The notes under the pieces are model-generated. The model made no database searches, was not told the DNA's origin, and was given only the letters and a program-made list of their open reading frames with translations. This document shows positions 26,378-35,306 of a DNA stretch of 64,000 nucleotides, piece after piece. Both the position numbers and the translations under genes were made by a program. Source of the stretch: Psychrobacillus sp042945595 (GTDB lineage Bacteria; Bacillota; Bacilli; Bacillales_A; Planococcaceae); NCBI RefSeq assembly GCF_042945595.1, contig NZ_CP168493.1:620001-684000 (forward strand). The letters are read 5' to 3'. Each line of letters starts with the position of its first letter. The stretch's first letter is position 1.

Positions 26378-28045
26378 ATGAACGCAGTAGAAAAAGTACA
26401 ACTGTCCATTAAAACGGCGTTGAAGGAAGCGATTATGAAAGCGGAACTTGTAGAAGCGGAGCAAATTCCTGCTATCCATTTAGAAACACCAAAAGACAAG
26501 GCTAATGGGGATTATGCAACGAATATTGCGATGCAATTAACAAAGCTAGCAAAAAAAAATCCTCGCCAAGTTGCAGAAGCAATTGTGGAAAGTCTAGACA
26601 TGACGGGAACAATGATGGAGAAAATCGACATTGCAGGTCCTGGATTTATGAATATTACTGTGCGAAAAGATTACTTACAAGAAGTAGTGAAAGCTGTCTT
26701 AACAGAAAACGAAAAATATGGACGTACTACTTCAGGTGCGGGAGAAAAAGTGCAAGTCGAGTTCGTTTCAGCAAATCCAACTGGTGACTTACATTTAGGG
26801 CATGCTCGTGGTGCATCAGTAGGGGATTCCTTATGTAATGTATTAGATTTCGCTGGATATAATGTAGCTCGTGAATACTATATTAATGACGCTGGAAATC
26901 AAATCCATAATCTAGCTGTTTCTATTGAAGCGCGCTATTTTGAAGCTTTAGATTTGGAAAAAGAAATGCCAGAAGACGGGTATCGCGGTCAAGATATTAT
27001 TGATATTGCTGCAGCACTTGTGAAAGAACATGGCGACAAGTTTGTATCTATGTCGGACGAAGATCGTTATAAAGCATTCCGTGCACACGGTTTAAAAGTA
27101 GAGCTTGCTAAATTACAAAAAGACTTAGCAGATTTCCGTGTAGGTTTTGATAATTGGTTCTCTGAAACATCTTTATATCAAGGTGGAAAAATTGACGTTG
27201 CACTAGATAAATTAAAAGCGAATGGTCATATATTTGAAGAAGAGGGAGCAACATGGTTCCGTTCTACTACTTTTGGCGATGACAAAGACCGTGTATTAAT
27301 TAAAAGCGATGGTTCATTCACGTATTTATTGCCAGACATTGCATACCATGAAGATAAACTAGTGCGTGGCTTCGACCAACTGATCAACATTTGGGGAGCA
27401 GACCACCACGGCTATATTCCACGTATGAAAGCGGCAATTGAAGCACTTGGATATGGACGCGAAAAGTTGGAAGTATCTGTGATTCAAATGGTGCAATTAT
27501 ATAAAGACGGCGAAAAAATGAAGATGAGTAAGCGTACAGGGAAAGCTGTTACGATGCGTGAATTAGTAGAAGAAGTTGGACTAGATGCGGTTCGTTATTT
27601 CTTCGGCATGCGTTCAGGTGATTCGCATATGGATTTCGATTTAGACTTAGCTGTTTCTCAATCAAATGAAAACCCAGTATATTACGCACAATATGCACAT
27701 GCACGTATTTGCTCGATTTTACGTTCAGCAGAAACGCAAGGACTTAAGGCATCTACCGATTCACTTGAATTATTACAAAGCGAAAAAGAATTAGACTTAT
27801 TGAAAAAAATCGGTGACTTCCCACAAGTGGTAACGGACGCTGCAAAACTTCGTGCACCTCACCGTGTTGCAACATATATCCAAGAACTTGCAGCAACATT
27901 CCACAGTTTCTACAATGCAGATAAAGTACTGAATGCGGAGAACGTTCCTCAATCAGAAGCACGACTTGCCCTTGTAACATCCGCACGCCAAACGATTGCG
28001 AACGCACTTCGTTTAATTGGTGTAGCTGCTCCGGAAAAAATGTAA
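26378..28045 (+). CDS. argS: Arginyl-tRNA synthetase
   Basis: 555-residue class I synthetase of standard length. The HIGH motif is HLGH beginning near residue 139 in NPTGDLHLGHARGA, and KMSKR near residue 382 (DGEKMKMSKRTGKAVT). The N-terminal Add-1 domain (ETPKDKANGDYATNIAM) and C-terminal anticodon-binding domain are present. The ribosome site ACGGAGGCG lies in the end of ywiB, with which it forms an operon. A terminator follows. Confidence 0.97.
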   Translation: MNAVEKVQLSIKTALKEAIMKAELVEAEQIPAIHLETPKDKANGDYATNIAMQLTKLAKKNPRQVAEAIVESLDMTGTMMEKIDIAGPGFMNITVRKDYLQEVVKAVLTENEKYGRTTSGAGEKVQVEFVSANPTGDLHLGHARGASVGDSLCNVLDFAGYNVAREYYINDAGNQIHNLAVSIEARYFEALDLEKEMPEDGYRGQDIIDIAAALVKEHGDKFVSMSDEDRYKAFRAHGLKVELAKLQKDLADFRVGFDNWFSETSLYQGGKIDVALDKLKANGHIFEEEGATWFRSTTFGDDKDRVLIKSDGSFTYLLPDIAYHEDKLVRGFDQLINIWGADHHGYIPRMKAAIEALGYGREKLEVSVIQMVQLYKDGEKMKMSKRTGKAVTMRELVEEVGLDAVRYFFGMRSGDSHMDFDLDLAVSQSNENPVYYAQYAHARICSILRSAETQGLKASTDSLELLQSEKELDLLKKIGDFPQVVTDAAKLRAPHRVATYIQELAATFHSFYNADKVLNAENVPQSEARLALVTSARQTIANALRLIGVAAPEKM

Positions 28046-28052
28046 TTCCGAT

Positions 28053-28082
28053 CACTTCGACCTCGGTCGGAGTGTTTTTTTT
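28053..28082 (+). terminator. Terminator of argS
   Basis: CACTTCGACC-TC-GGTCGGAGTG (one G-T pair) followed by nine T residues. Confidence 0.85.
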
Positions 28083-28097
28083 TGCGAATTAAGGGTG

Positions 28098-28173
28098 AAT
28101 CGGTCGAATAGCTCGATGAATCGGTCGAATATCTCTATTAATCGGTCGAATAATGAATATAATCGGTCGAATA
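28098..28173. repeat. 21-bp tandem repeat, AATCGGTCGAATA core, four units
   Basis: The 13-base sequence AATCGGTCGAATA occurs identically at 28098, 28119, 28140 and 28161, exactly 21 bases apart, with eight variable bases between. It lies between the argS terminator and the B12 riboswitch. Confidence 0.9.
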
Positions 28174-28254
28174 CAATAAATAAGAGACAGAATCGAAAAA
28201 ATCTCTGTCGACAGCAATCCTATTTAAGGTATAATGAAATCGATGCATCAAGAA

Positions 28255-28445
28255 TATTTGGAACATAAAGGTGCTTGCTAGTTTACTAGCGAGTTAAAAG
28301 GGAAGCTGGTTCAAACCCAGCGCGGTCCCGCCACTGTATGTGATAGAACTCTATCACGAGTCAGAAAACCTGCCTTTATGCGTTTACACTTTTGTACCTA
28401 CGAGGATAGGTTCGTGTAAGTCAGCTTGTTATATACATAACCTAG
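28255..28445 (+). promoter_or_regulatory. Cobalamin (B12) riboswitch
   Basis: Conserved elements in order: GGGAAGCTGGTTCAAACCCAGCGCGGTCCCGCCACTGT (28300-28338, key parts GGGAA and GCCACTG) and the B12 box variant AGTCAGAAAACCTGCC at 28359-28374. It precedes a transporter and cobalamin operon by about 75 bases. Binding of AdoCbl is expected to favour the terminator at 28464 and lower expression of the whole salvage operon. Confidence 0.93.
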
Positions 28446-28463
28446 CAGATTTATACCTATTTT

Positions 28464-28493
28464 ATCTCTCGTTCAATGGACGAGGGATTTTTA
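28464..28493 (+). terminator. Riboswitch expression-platform terminator
   Basis: ATCTCTCGT-TCAATGG-ACGAGGGAT hairpin (one G-T pair) and TTTTTATT, just before the btuF ribosome site. Confidence 0.8.
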
Positions 28494-28519
28494 TTTGCAC
28501 AAAAATGGAGGAATGACAG

Positions 28520-29488
28520 ATGAAGAAGATGTGGCAATTATGGATAGCATCCGCATTAGCAGTATTATTGCTAGTAGGATGTGGGCAAAAAGAAGAAACA
28601 CCTGTAAAAAATAATGACAATGCACAACAAGAAACAGCAGTAGAAAAAGCGGAATTTCCACTTACAATAACAGATGCAGTTGGCAATGATATTACATTAG
28701 AAAAAGCGCCAAAAACAATCGTTTCGATGATGCCAAGCAATACAGAAATCTTATTTGCACTTGGATTAAATGATGAAATCGTTGGGGTAAACGACTATGA
28801 TGACTACCCTGCAGAAGCGCTTGAAAAAGAGAAAATTGGCGGTATGGAATTCAATGTGGAAAAAATTATATCGATGAATCCAGACATCGTATTTGCACAT
28901 GAGTCTATGTTAGGCATGGGCGAGGCGGGATTACAACAACTTCGTGATGCAGGTGTGAAAGTATTTGTAGTGAAAAATGCTGCAGATTTCAATGAAACAT
29001 ATACAACAATTGAGGAGATTGGCCGTGCAACTGGGAAATTAACAGAAGCACAAAAAATTGTCGATGATATGAAAGCGAAAGTAGCAGATGTAACGGCAAA
29101 AGTAGCAAAAGTAGAAAAGAAGAAAACAGTATTCATCGAAACATCAGATGTTCCGGAAATTTACACACCTGGTAAAGGAACTTTCATGCAAGAAATTTTA
29201 AATATGTTGAATGCAGAAAATATTGCAGCAGACCAAGAAGGCTGGTTCAAAATCGAGTCGGAAGAAATTGTTAGCCGTAATCCAGATGTTATACTTGTCA
29301 TGTATAGCTATGTGGATGGAATTGTAGAAAGTGTTAAATCTCGTCCTGGATTTGATACGATTAATGCAGTGAAAAATAATGAAGTCGTGCAAGTGGATGA
29401 AAATATAACTAGCCGTACAGGTCCACGTCTTGCAGATGGATTAGAAGAAGTAGCGAAAGCAATCTATCCAGAGGCTTTTAGTGAGTAA
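28520..29488 (+). CDS. btuF: Cobalamin/corrinoid ABC transporter substrate-binding lipoprotein
   Basis: 322 residues. A lipoprotein signal peptide ends in LLLVGC with the lipidated Cys at residue 21, followed by a flexible Asn/Gln/Glu linker. The rest is a helical-backbone periplasmic-binding (PF01497) domain: ITDAVGNDITLEKAPKTIVSMMPSNTEILFALG. Position behind a B12 riboswitch and ahead of the permease identifies corrinoids, not iron siderophores, as ligand. GGAGGAATGACAG precedes the ATG. It overlaps btuC by eight bases. Confidence 0.9.
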   Translation: MKKMWQLWIASALAVLLLVGCGQKEETPVKNNDNAQQETAVEKAEFPLTITDAVGNDITLEKAPKTIVSMMPSNTEILFALGLNDEIVGVNDYDDYPAEALEKEKIGGMEFNVEKIISMNPDIVFAHESMLGMGEAGLQQLRDAGVKVFVVKNAADFNETYTTIEEIGRATGKLTEAQKIVDDMKAKVADVTAKVAKVEKKKTVFIETSDVPEIYTPGKGTFMQEILNMLNAENIAADQEGWFKIESEEIVSRNPDVILVMYSYVDGIVESVKSRPGFDTINAVKNNEVVQVDENITSRTGPRLADGLEEVAKAIYPEAFSE

Positions 29489-30476
29489 AGCCATGATCGG
29501 CTACATCTTGTCCATTGCTGCTTTAGTAGTAGCAATTTGGCTAGGTGTATCGGTCGGATCCGTAAAGGTACCGATCAGCACATTATGGGATACGGGAGCA
29601 GACGAAATTGCGACGAATATAGTTTGGAAAATTCGCATGCCTCGAGTTGTACTTGCAGGGCTAGTTGGTGCATCACTAGCCATTGCAGGTGCTGCTTTTC
29701 AAGCGTTATTTAAAAATCCGCTTGCCGATCCTTATACGTTAGGAGTGTCGTCTGGTGCCTCAGTAGGCGCCGTGGCTACGCTCTTTTTCGGTATTTCGGT
29801 GCCTTTTTTAGGAATGTATACGTTACCAGTTTTTAGTATGATAGGTGCATTAGTTACGATGCTACTCGTTATGTCATTTGCCAAACTCGTTGATCGTTCC
29901 ATGAAAATGGAGACGATCATTTTAACGGGAATCATTTTTAGTTCTTTTCTGGGCTCTGTCATTTCTCTAATGATTGCACTAACAGGAGAAGAGTTACGCC
30001 AAATAATTGGCTGGCTTCTAGGGAGTGTGTCGATGCGAGGCTGGAGTTTTGTGCAAATGGCATTACCATTTATGATTATTGGCGCACTTTTATTAGGCTT
30101 GAATACAAGAGAGTTAAATGCCATGCTATTTGGGGAAGAACGTGCAAAACATTTAGGGGTTAACGTCAAACGACGAAAAATGATGCTATTAATCGGCGGC
30201 TCTATGCTAACGGGAACCGCAGTTGCAGTATCTGGCACAATTGGATTTGTAGGACTTGTTGTGCCGCATATGACAAGACTTTTATTTGGTTCCGATAACC
30301 GACATGTATTGCCACTAAGTTTTATCAATGGAGCGGCACTCCTCATCGTATGTGATTTAGTATCACGAACGATTATTTCCCCAACGGAATTGCCAATTGG
30401 TGTTATAACGGCATTTATTGGGGCACCTGTTTTTGCATTTATTTTCTTTAGACAACGGAAGAAAGGAGGCATTTAA
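29481..30476 (+). CDS. btuC: Corrinoid ABC transporter permease
   Basis: 331-residue FecCD/BtuC-family permease with about ten membrane helices. WKIRMPRVVLAGLVGASLAIAGAAFQALFKNPLADPYTLGVSSGAS is the family hallmark and GTIGFVGLVVPHMTR is the cytoplasmic loop that meets the ATPase. The start is GTG at 29481, overlapping the btuF stop; an in-frame ATG four codons later is the alternative. It works with BtuF and the ATPase part of the next gene. Confidence 0.92.
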   Translation: MSKAMIGYILSIAALVVAIWLGVSVGSVKVPISTLWDTGADEIATNIVWKIRMPRVVLAGLVGASLAIAGAAFQALFKNPLADPYTLGVSSGASVGAVATLFFGISVPFLGMYTLPVFSMIGALVTMLLVMSFAKLVDRSMKMETIILTGIIFSSFLGSVISLMIALTGEELRQIIGWLLGSVSMRGWSFVQMALPFMIIGALLLGLNTRELNAMLFGEERAKHLGVNVKRRKMMLLIGGSMLTGTAVAVSGTIGFVGLVVPHMTRLLFGSDNRHVLPLSFINGAALLIVCDLVSRTIISPTELPIGVITAFIGAPVFAFIFFRQRKKGGI

Positions 30477-30477
30477 T

Positions 30478-31947
30478 TTGTTGAAAATAGAAGGATTATC
30501 AGGTGGGTACGAGCACAGGTTAATTGTAAAAGATGTCTCCTTTGAAGTAGGAAAAGGAGAAATGCTTGGAATTCTTGGCCCAAACGGAAGCGGGAAATCC
30601 ACGTTATTAAAGGTGATGAGCGGAATTTTGCCGATGGAGTCAGGAAAAGTCTCCATTGAGGGGAAATCTCTCCAAACCTATTCACCGAAAGAGCTAGCTA
30701 AAAAAATGGCGGTGCTGCCACAATTACATAGTCATGCATTTTCCCATACAGTCAGAGACACCGTTTCACTTGGGCGATACCCGCATCAAAGTGGTTGGTT
30801 TGCTTCGTGGTCCAATGCAGATGAAGTAGCAGTTGTTGAGGCAATGAAACTGACAGCAATGGAAAAATACGAGCATCAACTATTAGATCTTTTGTCTGGC
30901 GGCGAGCAACAGCGTGTATTTGTTGCTCAAGCACTTGCACAGCAAGCTCCCATTTTGTTGCTCGATGAACCGACAAATCATCTAGACATAGCACACCAAA
31001 AGCAATTACTCGATACAATCAAAACACAAGCTATTGAAAAAGGGATTACGATTGTTAGCGTATTTCATGACATAAATCTTGCTTCTATTTACTGTGATCG
31101 ACTGTTATTAATGGATCATGGAGAAATAAAAGCAATCGGTGCCCCGCATGAAGTAGTGACGAAAAGCCAAATTGAAGCAGTGTATGAAGCACGTGTCAGT
31201 ACAAATCCGCACCCAGAGCGTCCAAAACCTCAAATTACCATTCTTCCAGATGTGAATGAAAAGAAGAAGGACAATCGAATAACACCAGAAAACTTTCAAG
31301 TAACTGGAGATTTAGTAATATTCCAATCGGAAACACAGCTGAAAACTTGGTCCTCTGCGGTAATCAATGCAGGAAGCGGCTGGTATAAAAATTTCGTTAA
31401 CAGGAGAGTGGATGCTAACTATGCCTGTGATAATGTGCAAGAAGAAATGTTAGTATACCTTGCGAATAAAGGATTTTCTGAAGCGGATACAGTTGGTATG
31501 ATGACCGCAGTAAATACTAAGGACGCCATAATAAAAGAATATGACACACCATTTGGTAGCATTGTCATCATGGTTACAGCTGGTGTTGGAAATGCAGTAG
31601 ACGTATCTAGAGCTCACGAAGTAGAAATGCTACCAGCAATTGGGACGATTAATACATGGATCATTGTGAACGGAGAGCTTTCGGATGAAGCATTTATTCA
31701 ATCTGTCATAACGGCAACAGAAGCAAAAACGAAAGCACTAGCATTCGAACAAGTGAAAGATCCACGTACTGGAACAATTGCCACAGGCACTTCCACCGAT
31801 AGCGTATTAGTAGCAGCGACGCAACGTGGAATGACTATTCCATACGCAGGTCCAATTACGGAAATCGGTAAAAACATAGGCCGAGGCGTGTATGAATGCA
31901 CAGTAGAAGCAATCCAAATTTACAAAAAAGCGAAAGGCTGGGTGTAA
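30478..31947 (+). CDS. BtuD-CbiZ fusion: corrinoid ABC ATPase plus adenosylcobinamide amidohydrolase
   Basis: 490-residue two-domain protein. Residues 1-255 are an ABC ATPase: Walker A GPNGSGKST at 34-42, signature LSGGEQQR near 139, Walker B ILLLDEPTNHLD near 160. After a linker (HPERPKPQITILPDVNEKKK) residues about 280-490 form a CbiZ domain, with TWSSAVINAGSG, VTAGVGNAVDVSRAHE and GTINTWIIVN. CbiZ cleaves the aminopropanol amide of cobinamide to give cobyric acid, the route by which imported cobinamides enter CbiB/CobD-based salvage. The start is TTG 30478 with AAAGGAGG eight bases before. Fusions of this kind are known in some Bacillales. Confidence 0.9.
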   Translation: MLKIEGLSGGYEHRLIVKDVSFEVGKGEMLGILGPNGSGKSTLLKVMSGILPMESGKVSIEGKSLQTYSPKELAKKMAVLPQLHSHAFSHTVRDTVSLGRYPHQSGWFASWSNADEVAVVEAMKLTAMEKYEHQLLDLLSGGEQQRVFVAQALAQQAPILLLDEPTNHLDIAHQKQLLDTIKTQAIEKGITIVSVFHDINLASIYCDRLLLMDHGEIKAIGAPHEVVTKSQIEAVYEARVSTNPHPERPKPQITILPDVNEKKKDNRITPENFQVTGDLVIFQSETQLKTWSSAVINAGSGWYKNFVNRRVDANYACDNVQEEMLVYLANKGFSEADTVGMMTAVNTKDAIIKEYDTPFGSIVIMVTAGVGNAVDVSRAHEVEMLPAIGTINTWIIVNGELSDEAFIQSVITATEAKTKALAFEQVKDPRTGTIATGTSTDSVLVAATQRGMTIPYAGPITEIGKNIGRGVYECTVEAIQIYKKAKGWV

Positions 31948-31950
31948 ATA

Positions 31951-32910
31951 ATGGGTCCGCATATTATTGCTATAGCAATTGGTCTACTAGTAGACAGAAT
32001 CATCGGGGACCCACCAAATTGGCCACATCCTGTACGATGGATCGGTTCCCTAATTTCGAAACTCACAGACTGGCTGAATAAAGGAAGGGCTCGAAAAGCG
32101 AAAGGATTTCTACTTGTTATCCTAGTCGTTGGAATCACATTCTTTAGTACAGTTGCTATGTTAATCGGTGCGTATTCCATTCACATATGGGTTGGTATTG
32201 CAGTTGAGAGTATTTTAATCGCCTCGGGACTTGCACAAAAAAGTCTAAAAGAAGCGGCAATGGATGTATATAAACCTTTAATGGCAAAAGATTTACCTAC
32301 TGCTAGACAAAAGCTTGCATGGATTGTCGGTCGTGATACAGAGGAATTAGATGAGAAGGAAATTACAAGAGGTGTCGTAGAAACGGTATCTGAAAACATA
32401 AGCGATGGAATTACTGCACCACTTTTTTATGCATTTCTTTTTGCGGGTGCACCAGGGCTATGGTTGTATAAAGCAATAAACACACTCGATTCCATGGTCG
32501 GCTACAAAAATGAAAAGTATGAGAATTTTGGTTTTGCCGCTGCAAAGTTAGATGATATTGCAAACTACATTCCAAGCCGTTTAACGGGATATATTATTAT
32601 GCTTTGGGGAAAAAAAGAAAGTGCCTTACCTTTTGGGGAGCGCATGAAAGGCTGGTGGCTTGATGCGAAAAAACATCCAAGTCCAAATAGCGGTTATTTA
32701 GAAGCTGCAACAGCTTACCAATTAGGAATACAACTCGGTGGAATAAATACATATAAAGGTGTCGTATCAAATCGAGCGCTAATGGGAGTTGGAGAGGTGA
32801 CATTAACACCTCACCATATATTAAGTACAATATCGCATTTGAATACAGCTGTTTTTCTATTTTGGCTTTGGATGATGGTCATTGGAGGGATTTTATTTGT
32901 CATTACCTAA
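31951..32910 (+). CDS. cbiB: Adenosylcobinamide-phosphate synthase CbiB
   Basis: 319-residue membrane protein with about five helices. IIGDPPNWPHPVRWIGSLI at the N-terminus and VVETVSENISDGITAPLFY in the middle are family hallmarks. It condenses adenosylcobyric acid with aminopropanol phosphate, both of which are supplied by neighbours (CbiZ domain; CobD). The gene starts three bases after the preceding stop and overlaps cobD by 14 bases, so translation is coupled. Confidence 0.93.
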   Translation: MGPHIIAIAIGLLVDRIIGDPPNWPHPVRWIGSLISKLTDWLNKGRARKAKGFLLVILVVGITFFSTVAMLIGAYSIHIWVGIAVESILIASGLAQKSLKEAAMDVYKPLMAKDLPTARQKLAWIVGRDTEELDEKEITRGVVETVSENISDGITAPLFYAFLFAGAPGLWLYKAINTLDSMVGYKNEKYENFGFAAAKLDDIANYIPSRLTGYIIMLWGKKESALPFGERMKGWWLDAKKHPSPNSGYLEAATAYQLGIQLGGINTYKGVVSNRALMGVGEVTLTPHHILSTISHLNTAVFLFWLWMMVIGGILFVIT

Positions 32911-33973
32911 TCACGGAGCAAATGCTCATCACTTATTTGAAAGTCTCCGTATGAAAATGCCTGAAAAGGTGATTGATTTCAGTGAAAATGTCAATCCAAT
33001 AGGTCCGCCAGCATTTGTGAAAGACCGCTGGGAATCGTACGAAGACTTAATCACAAAATACCCAGATCCTCATGGAGAACCATTTTTATCGGCAGCTGCG
33101 AACTATCATGATGTGCATGTTAAAAACGTTATGGTTGGAAACGGAGCAGCTGAAATATTTGCAAGTCTTGCGAAACGATACGAAAATAAACGGGCTATTC
33201 TGATACACCCGACCTTTTCCGAATATGCAGCAACACTTGACCCTTATCATGTGTACATAAAAGAAATCATTGCAACGCAAGGGCTACCACTAGATGAAGT
33301 ATTCGATGAAATCGAGTTTGCAGAAGTAATTTATATTTGCAGACCGAATAATCCGACTGGCTATTTGGCTCCTTTAGAAGAAATTATCCAAATTGCAACA
33401 TATGCCAAGAGATATAAATGTGAAGTCATTTTAGATGAAGCATTTCTTGATTTCATTGATGAAAGGGAATCGTTTATTCCGTATTTGAATGAATTTCCGA
33501 ATGTCATTGTAGTGCGTTCGATGACGAAAATGTATGCGATTCCTGGCTTGCGGCTTGGTTATGCGATAGCGAGTGAAAAGATAGTTAGCGAAACTCGTTC
33601 AAAAATGCCTCATTGGAATAGCAATGCGATCGCAACGACAATTGGTGCAGCGTGTTTACAAGAAGAGGAATACCGAATGCAGGCAATTTCTTTCGCGAAA
33701 AACATGCGAGAACAATTTACTGCGTTTCTTGAAAACTGGAATTGTGTGGTGCTTCCATCTAGAACGAACTTTCTTTGTTTTCAACTACCAGAGCCAACTC
33801 AATCAAAGAAATTCTTTGTGTTTTTATTAGAAAAAGGTTGTGTACTGCGTCATACAGAGAATTTTAAAGGGCTTGATGGAAAATGGTTTCGAGTTGGAAT
33901 GAAAAAAAACTCGCAAATGATGCACTTGCAAAAGGAGATGACCGCATGGTTCGAGGAAAACTTGTCTTCATAA
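32897..33973 (+). CDS. cobD: L-threonine-O-3-phosphate decarboxylase CobD
   Basis: 358-residue fold type I PLP enzyme related to histidinol-phosphate aminotransferase. IDFSENVNPIGPP, RPNNPTGYLAPLEE, LDEAFLDF and the PLP lysine region VVRSMTKMYAIPGLRLGY are all present. It makes (R)-1-amino-2-propanol phosphate, the linker joined by CbiB. TTG 32897 is chosen because GGAGGGA lies six bases upstream inside cbiB; TTG 32882 overlaps that site. It overlaps cobU by 28 bases. Confidence 0.88.
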   Translation: MSLPNHGANAHHLFESLRMKMPEKVIDFSENVNPIGPPAFVKDRWESYEDLITKYPDPHGEPFLSAAANYHDVHVKNVMVGNGAAEIFASLAKRYENKRAILIHPTFSEYAATLDPYHVYIKEIIATQGLPLDEVFDEIEFAEVIYICRPNNPTGYLAPLEEIIQIATYAKRYKCEVILDEAFLDFIDERESFIPYLNEFPNVIVVRSMTKMYAIPGLRLGYAIASEKIVSETRSKMPHWNSNAIATTIGAACLQEEEYRMQAISFAKNMREQFTAFLENWNCVVLPSRTNFLCFQLPEPTQSKKFFVFLLEKGCVLRHTENFKGLDGKWFRVGMKKNSQMMHLQKEMTAWFEENLSS

Positions 33974-34476
33974 CAGGCGGTGTCCGTAGCGGAAAAAGTA
34001 GCTTTGCCGAACATTATTTAATGAATGAGCAAGTAAAACGAAATGTGTATGTCGCTTCTGGAGTTGCAGTAGATGGTGAAATGAAAGAACGAATTGCAAG
34101 ACACCAAGCGGACCGGGAAAATTATCCGGTCGAATGGGCGACTATTGAGCAACCATGCAATTTCGAACAAATTATCCCGCAAATTCAAGAAGGAGACGGC
34201 ATCCTTTGGGACTGTGTCACCACTTGGCTTGCCAATGAACTTTATAATAATGATATGGAAAAAGTCGAAAAGGCACTATTTGAAACAGTCGAATACTTAA
34301 TGCACAAAGCAAAAGTAATTGTCATTGTTTCCAATGAAGTGCTTGATGAACCTTTATCCAAATATGAAAGCGTTGTCCTTTATCAAAAATGGATTGGACG
34401 AATTCACCAGCAACTTGTTGCGAAAGCAGATCATGCTTTTGAAATGGAATATGGATTAAGTCATCAGTGGAAATGA
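33946..34476 (+). CDS. cobU: Adenosylcobinamide kinase/guanylyltransferase CobU
   Basis: 176 residues. The P-loop GGVRSGKSS is at residues 11-19, and RIARHQADRENYPVEWATIE contains the His expected to carry the GMP and the conserved Trp-Thr-Glu segment. LWDCVTTWLANEL and VSNEV complete the family pattern. It phosphorylates adenosylcobinamide and converts the phosphate to the GDP form. ATG at 33946 has AAAGGAG nine bases ahead and overlaps cobD. A second, degenerate CobU-like gene lies at 36577. Confidence 0.9.
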   Translation: MVRGKLVFITGGVRSGKSSFAEHYLMNEQVKRNVYVASGVAVDGEMKERIARHQADRENYPVEWATIEQPCNFEQIIPQIQEGDGILWDCVTTWLANELYNNDMEKVEKALFETVEYLMHKAKVIVIVSNEVLDEPLSKYESVVLYQKWIGRIHQQLVAKADHAFEMEYGLSHQWK

Positions 34477-34484
34477 GGAATAGT

Positions 34485-35306
34485 ATGAAAGGTTTAATGG
34501 TACAAGGGACGGCATCGAGTGTTGGGAAAAGTTTAGTATGTACAGCTATTTGCCGACTACTTGCGAACGAAGGAAAACGAGTAGCACCTTTCAAATCACA
34601 AAACATGTCCAGTTTAAGCATAAATACTGAAGATGGCTTTGAAATTAGCGTTTCACAAGCATTGCAAGCAAGAGCTGCAAAAACTCCCTATTTAACGGAA
34701 ATGAACCCAATATTATTGAAACCTACAGGAAACATGGAAATAGAAATGATTATTCTTGGCAAAAAAGAAAACAAAATGAATGGTATGCACTACCGGGAGA
34801 ACTATTTTGAAGAAGGTCAAAAGCTTATTAAAAACAGTTTACAAGTGCTATCCAATTCCTTTGAATATTTAATTTTAGAAGGTGCAGGCAGTCCAGTTGA
34901 AATGAACTTAAGAGACCGAGAATTAGTAAATATGCGGGTTGCAGATTTAGCGGATGTTCCTGTTTTATTAGTTGCCAATATTGAATATGGTGGTGTGTTT
35001 GGATCTATCATTGGAACGCTTGCATTATTACCTGAAGCACAAAGAACCCGAGTGAAAGGAATTATTATTAATAAGTTTCAAGGAGACGTTTCGTTGTTCC
35101 AAGATGGAATTGACTTCATCGAAAAGTATACAGGCGTGGACGTATTAGGGGTTATTCCTTATTTTTCAAACGAAATGGAGGAAGAAGACGGGGAAGTTAA
35201 AAATAATAAGCTTGCATCCGATGAACAAATAAATGACTGGGCTAGCCATTTTAAAAAGTATGTTAGTTGGGATAAGATGGTTGTTATTTTAGAAGGGGAT
35301 GAGTAA
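34485..35306 (+). CDS. CbiP/CobQ-like protein lacking the glutamine amidotransferase domain
   Basis: 273 residues, against about 480-510 for cobyric acid synthase. The dethiobiotin-synthetase-like ATPase domain is complete: MVQGTASSVGKSLVCTAICRLL, FKSQNMSSLS, LEGAGSPVEMNLRDRELVNM and VGSIIGT-like VFGSIIGTLALL. The class I amidotransferase domain that releases ammonia is wholly missing: the protein ends YVSWDKMVVILEGDE and cobS begins on the next base, with no decayed remnant. It may use free ammonia, borrow another amidotransferase, or do another job in a salvage-only operon. GAGGAA precedes the ATG. Confidence 0.8.
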   Translation: MKGLMVQGTASSVGKSLVCTAICRLLANEGKRVAPFKSQNMSSLSINTEDGFEISVSQALQARAAKTPYLTEMNPILLKPTGNMEIEMIILGKKENKMNGMHYRENYFEEGQKLIKNSLQVLSNSFEYLILEGAGSPVEMNLRDRELVNMRVADLADVPVLLVANIEYGGVFGSIIGTLALLPEAQRTRVKGIIINKFQGDVSLFQDGIDFIEKYTGVDVLGVIPYFSNEMEEEDGEVKNNKLASDEQINDWASHFKKYVSWDKMVVILEGDE

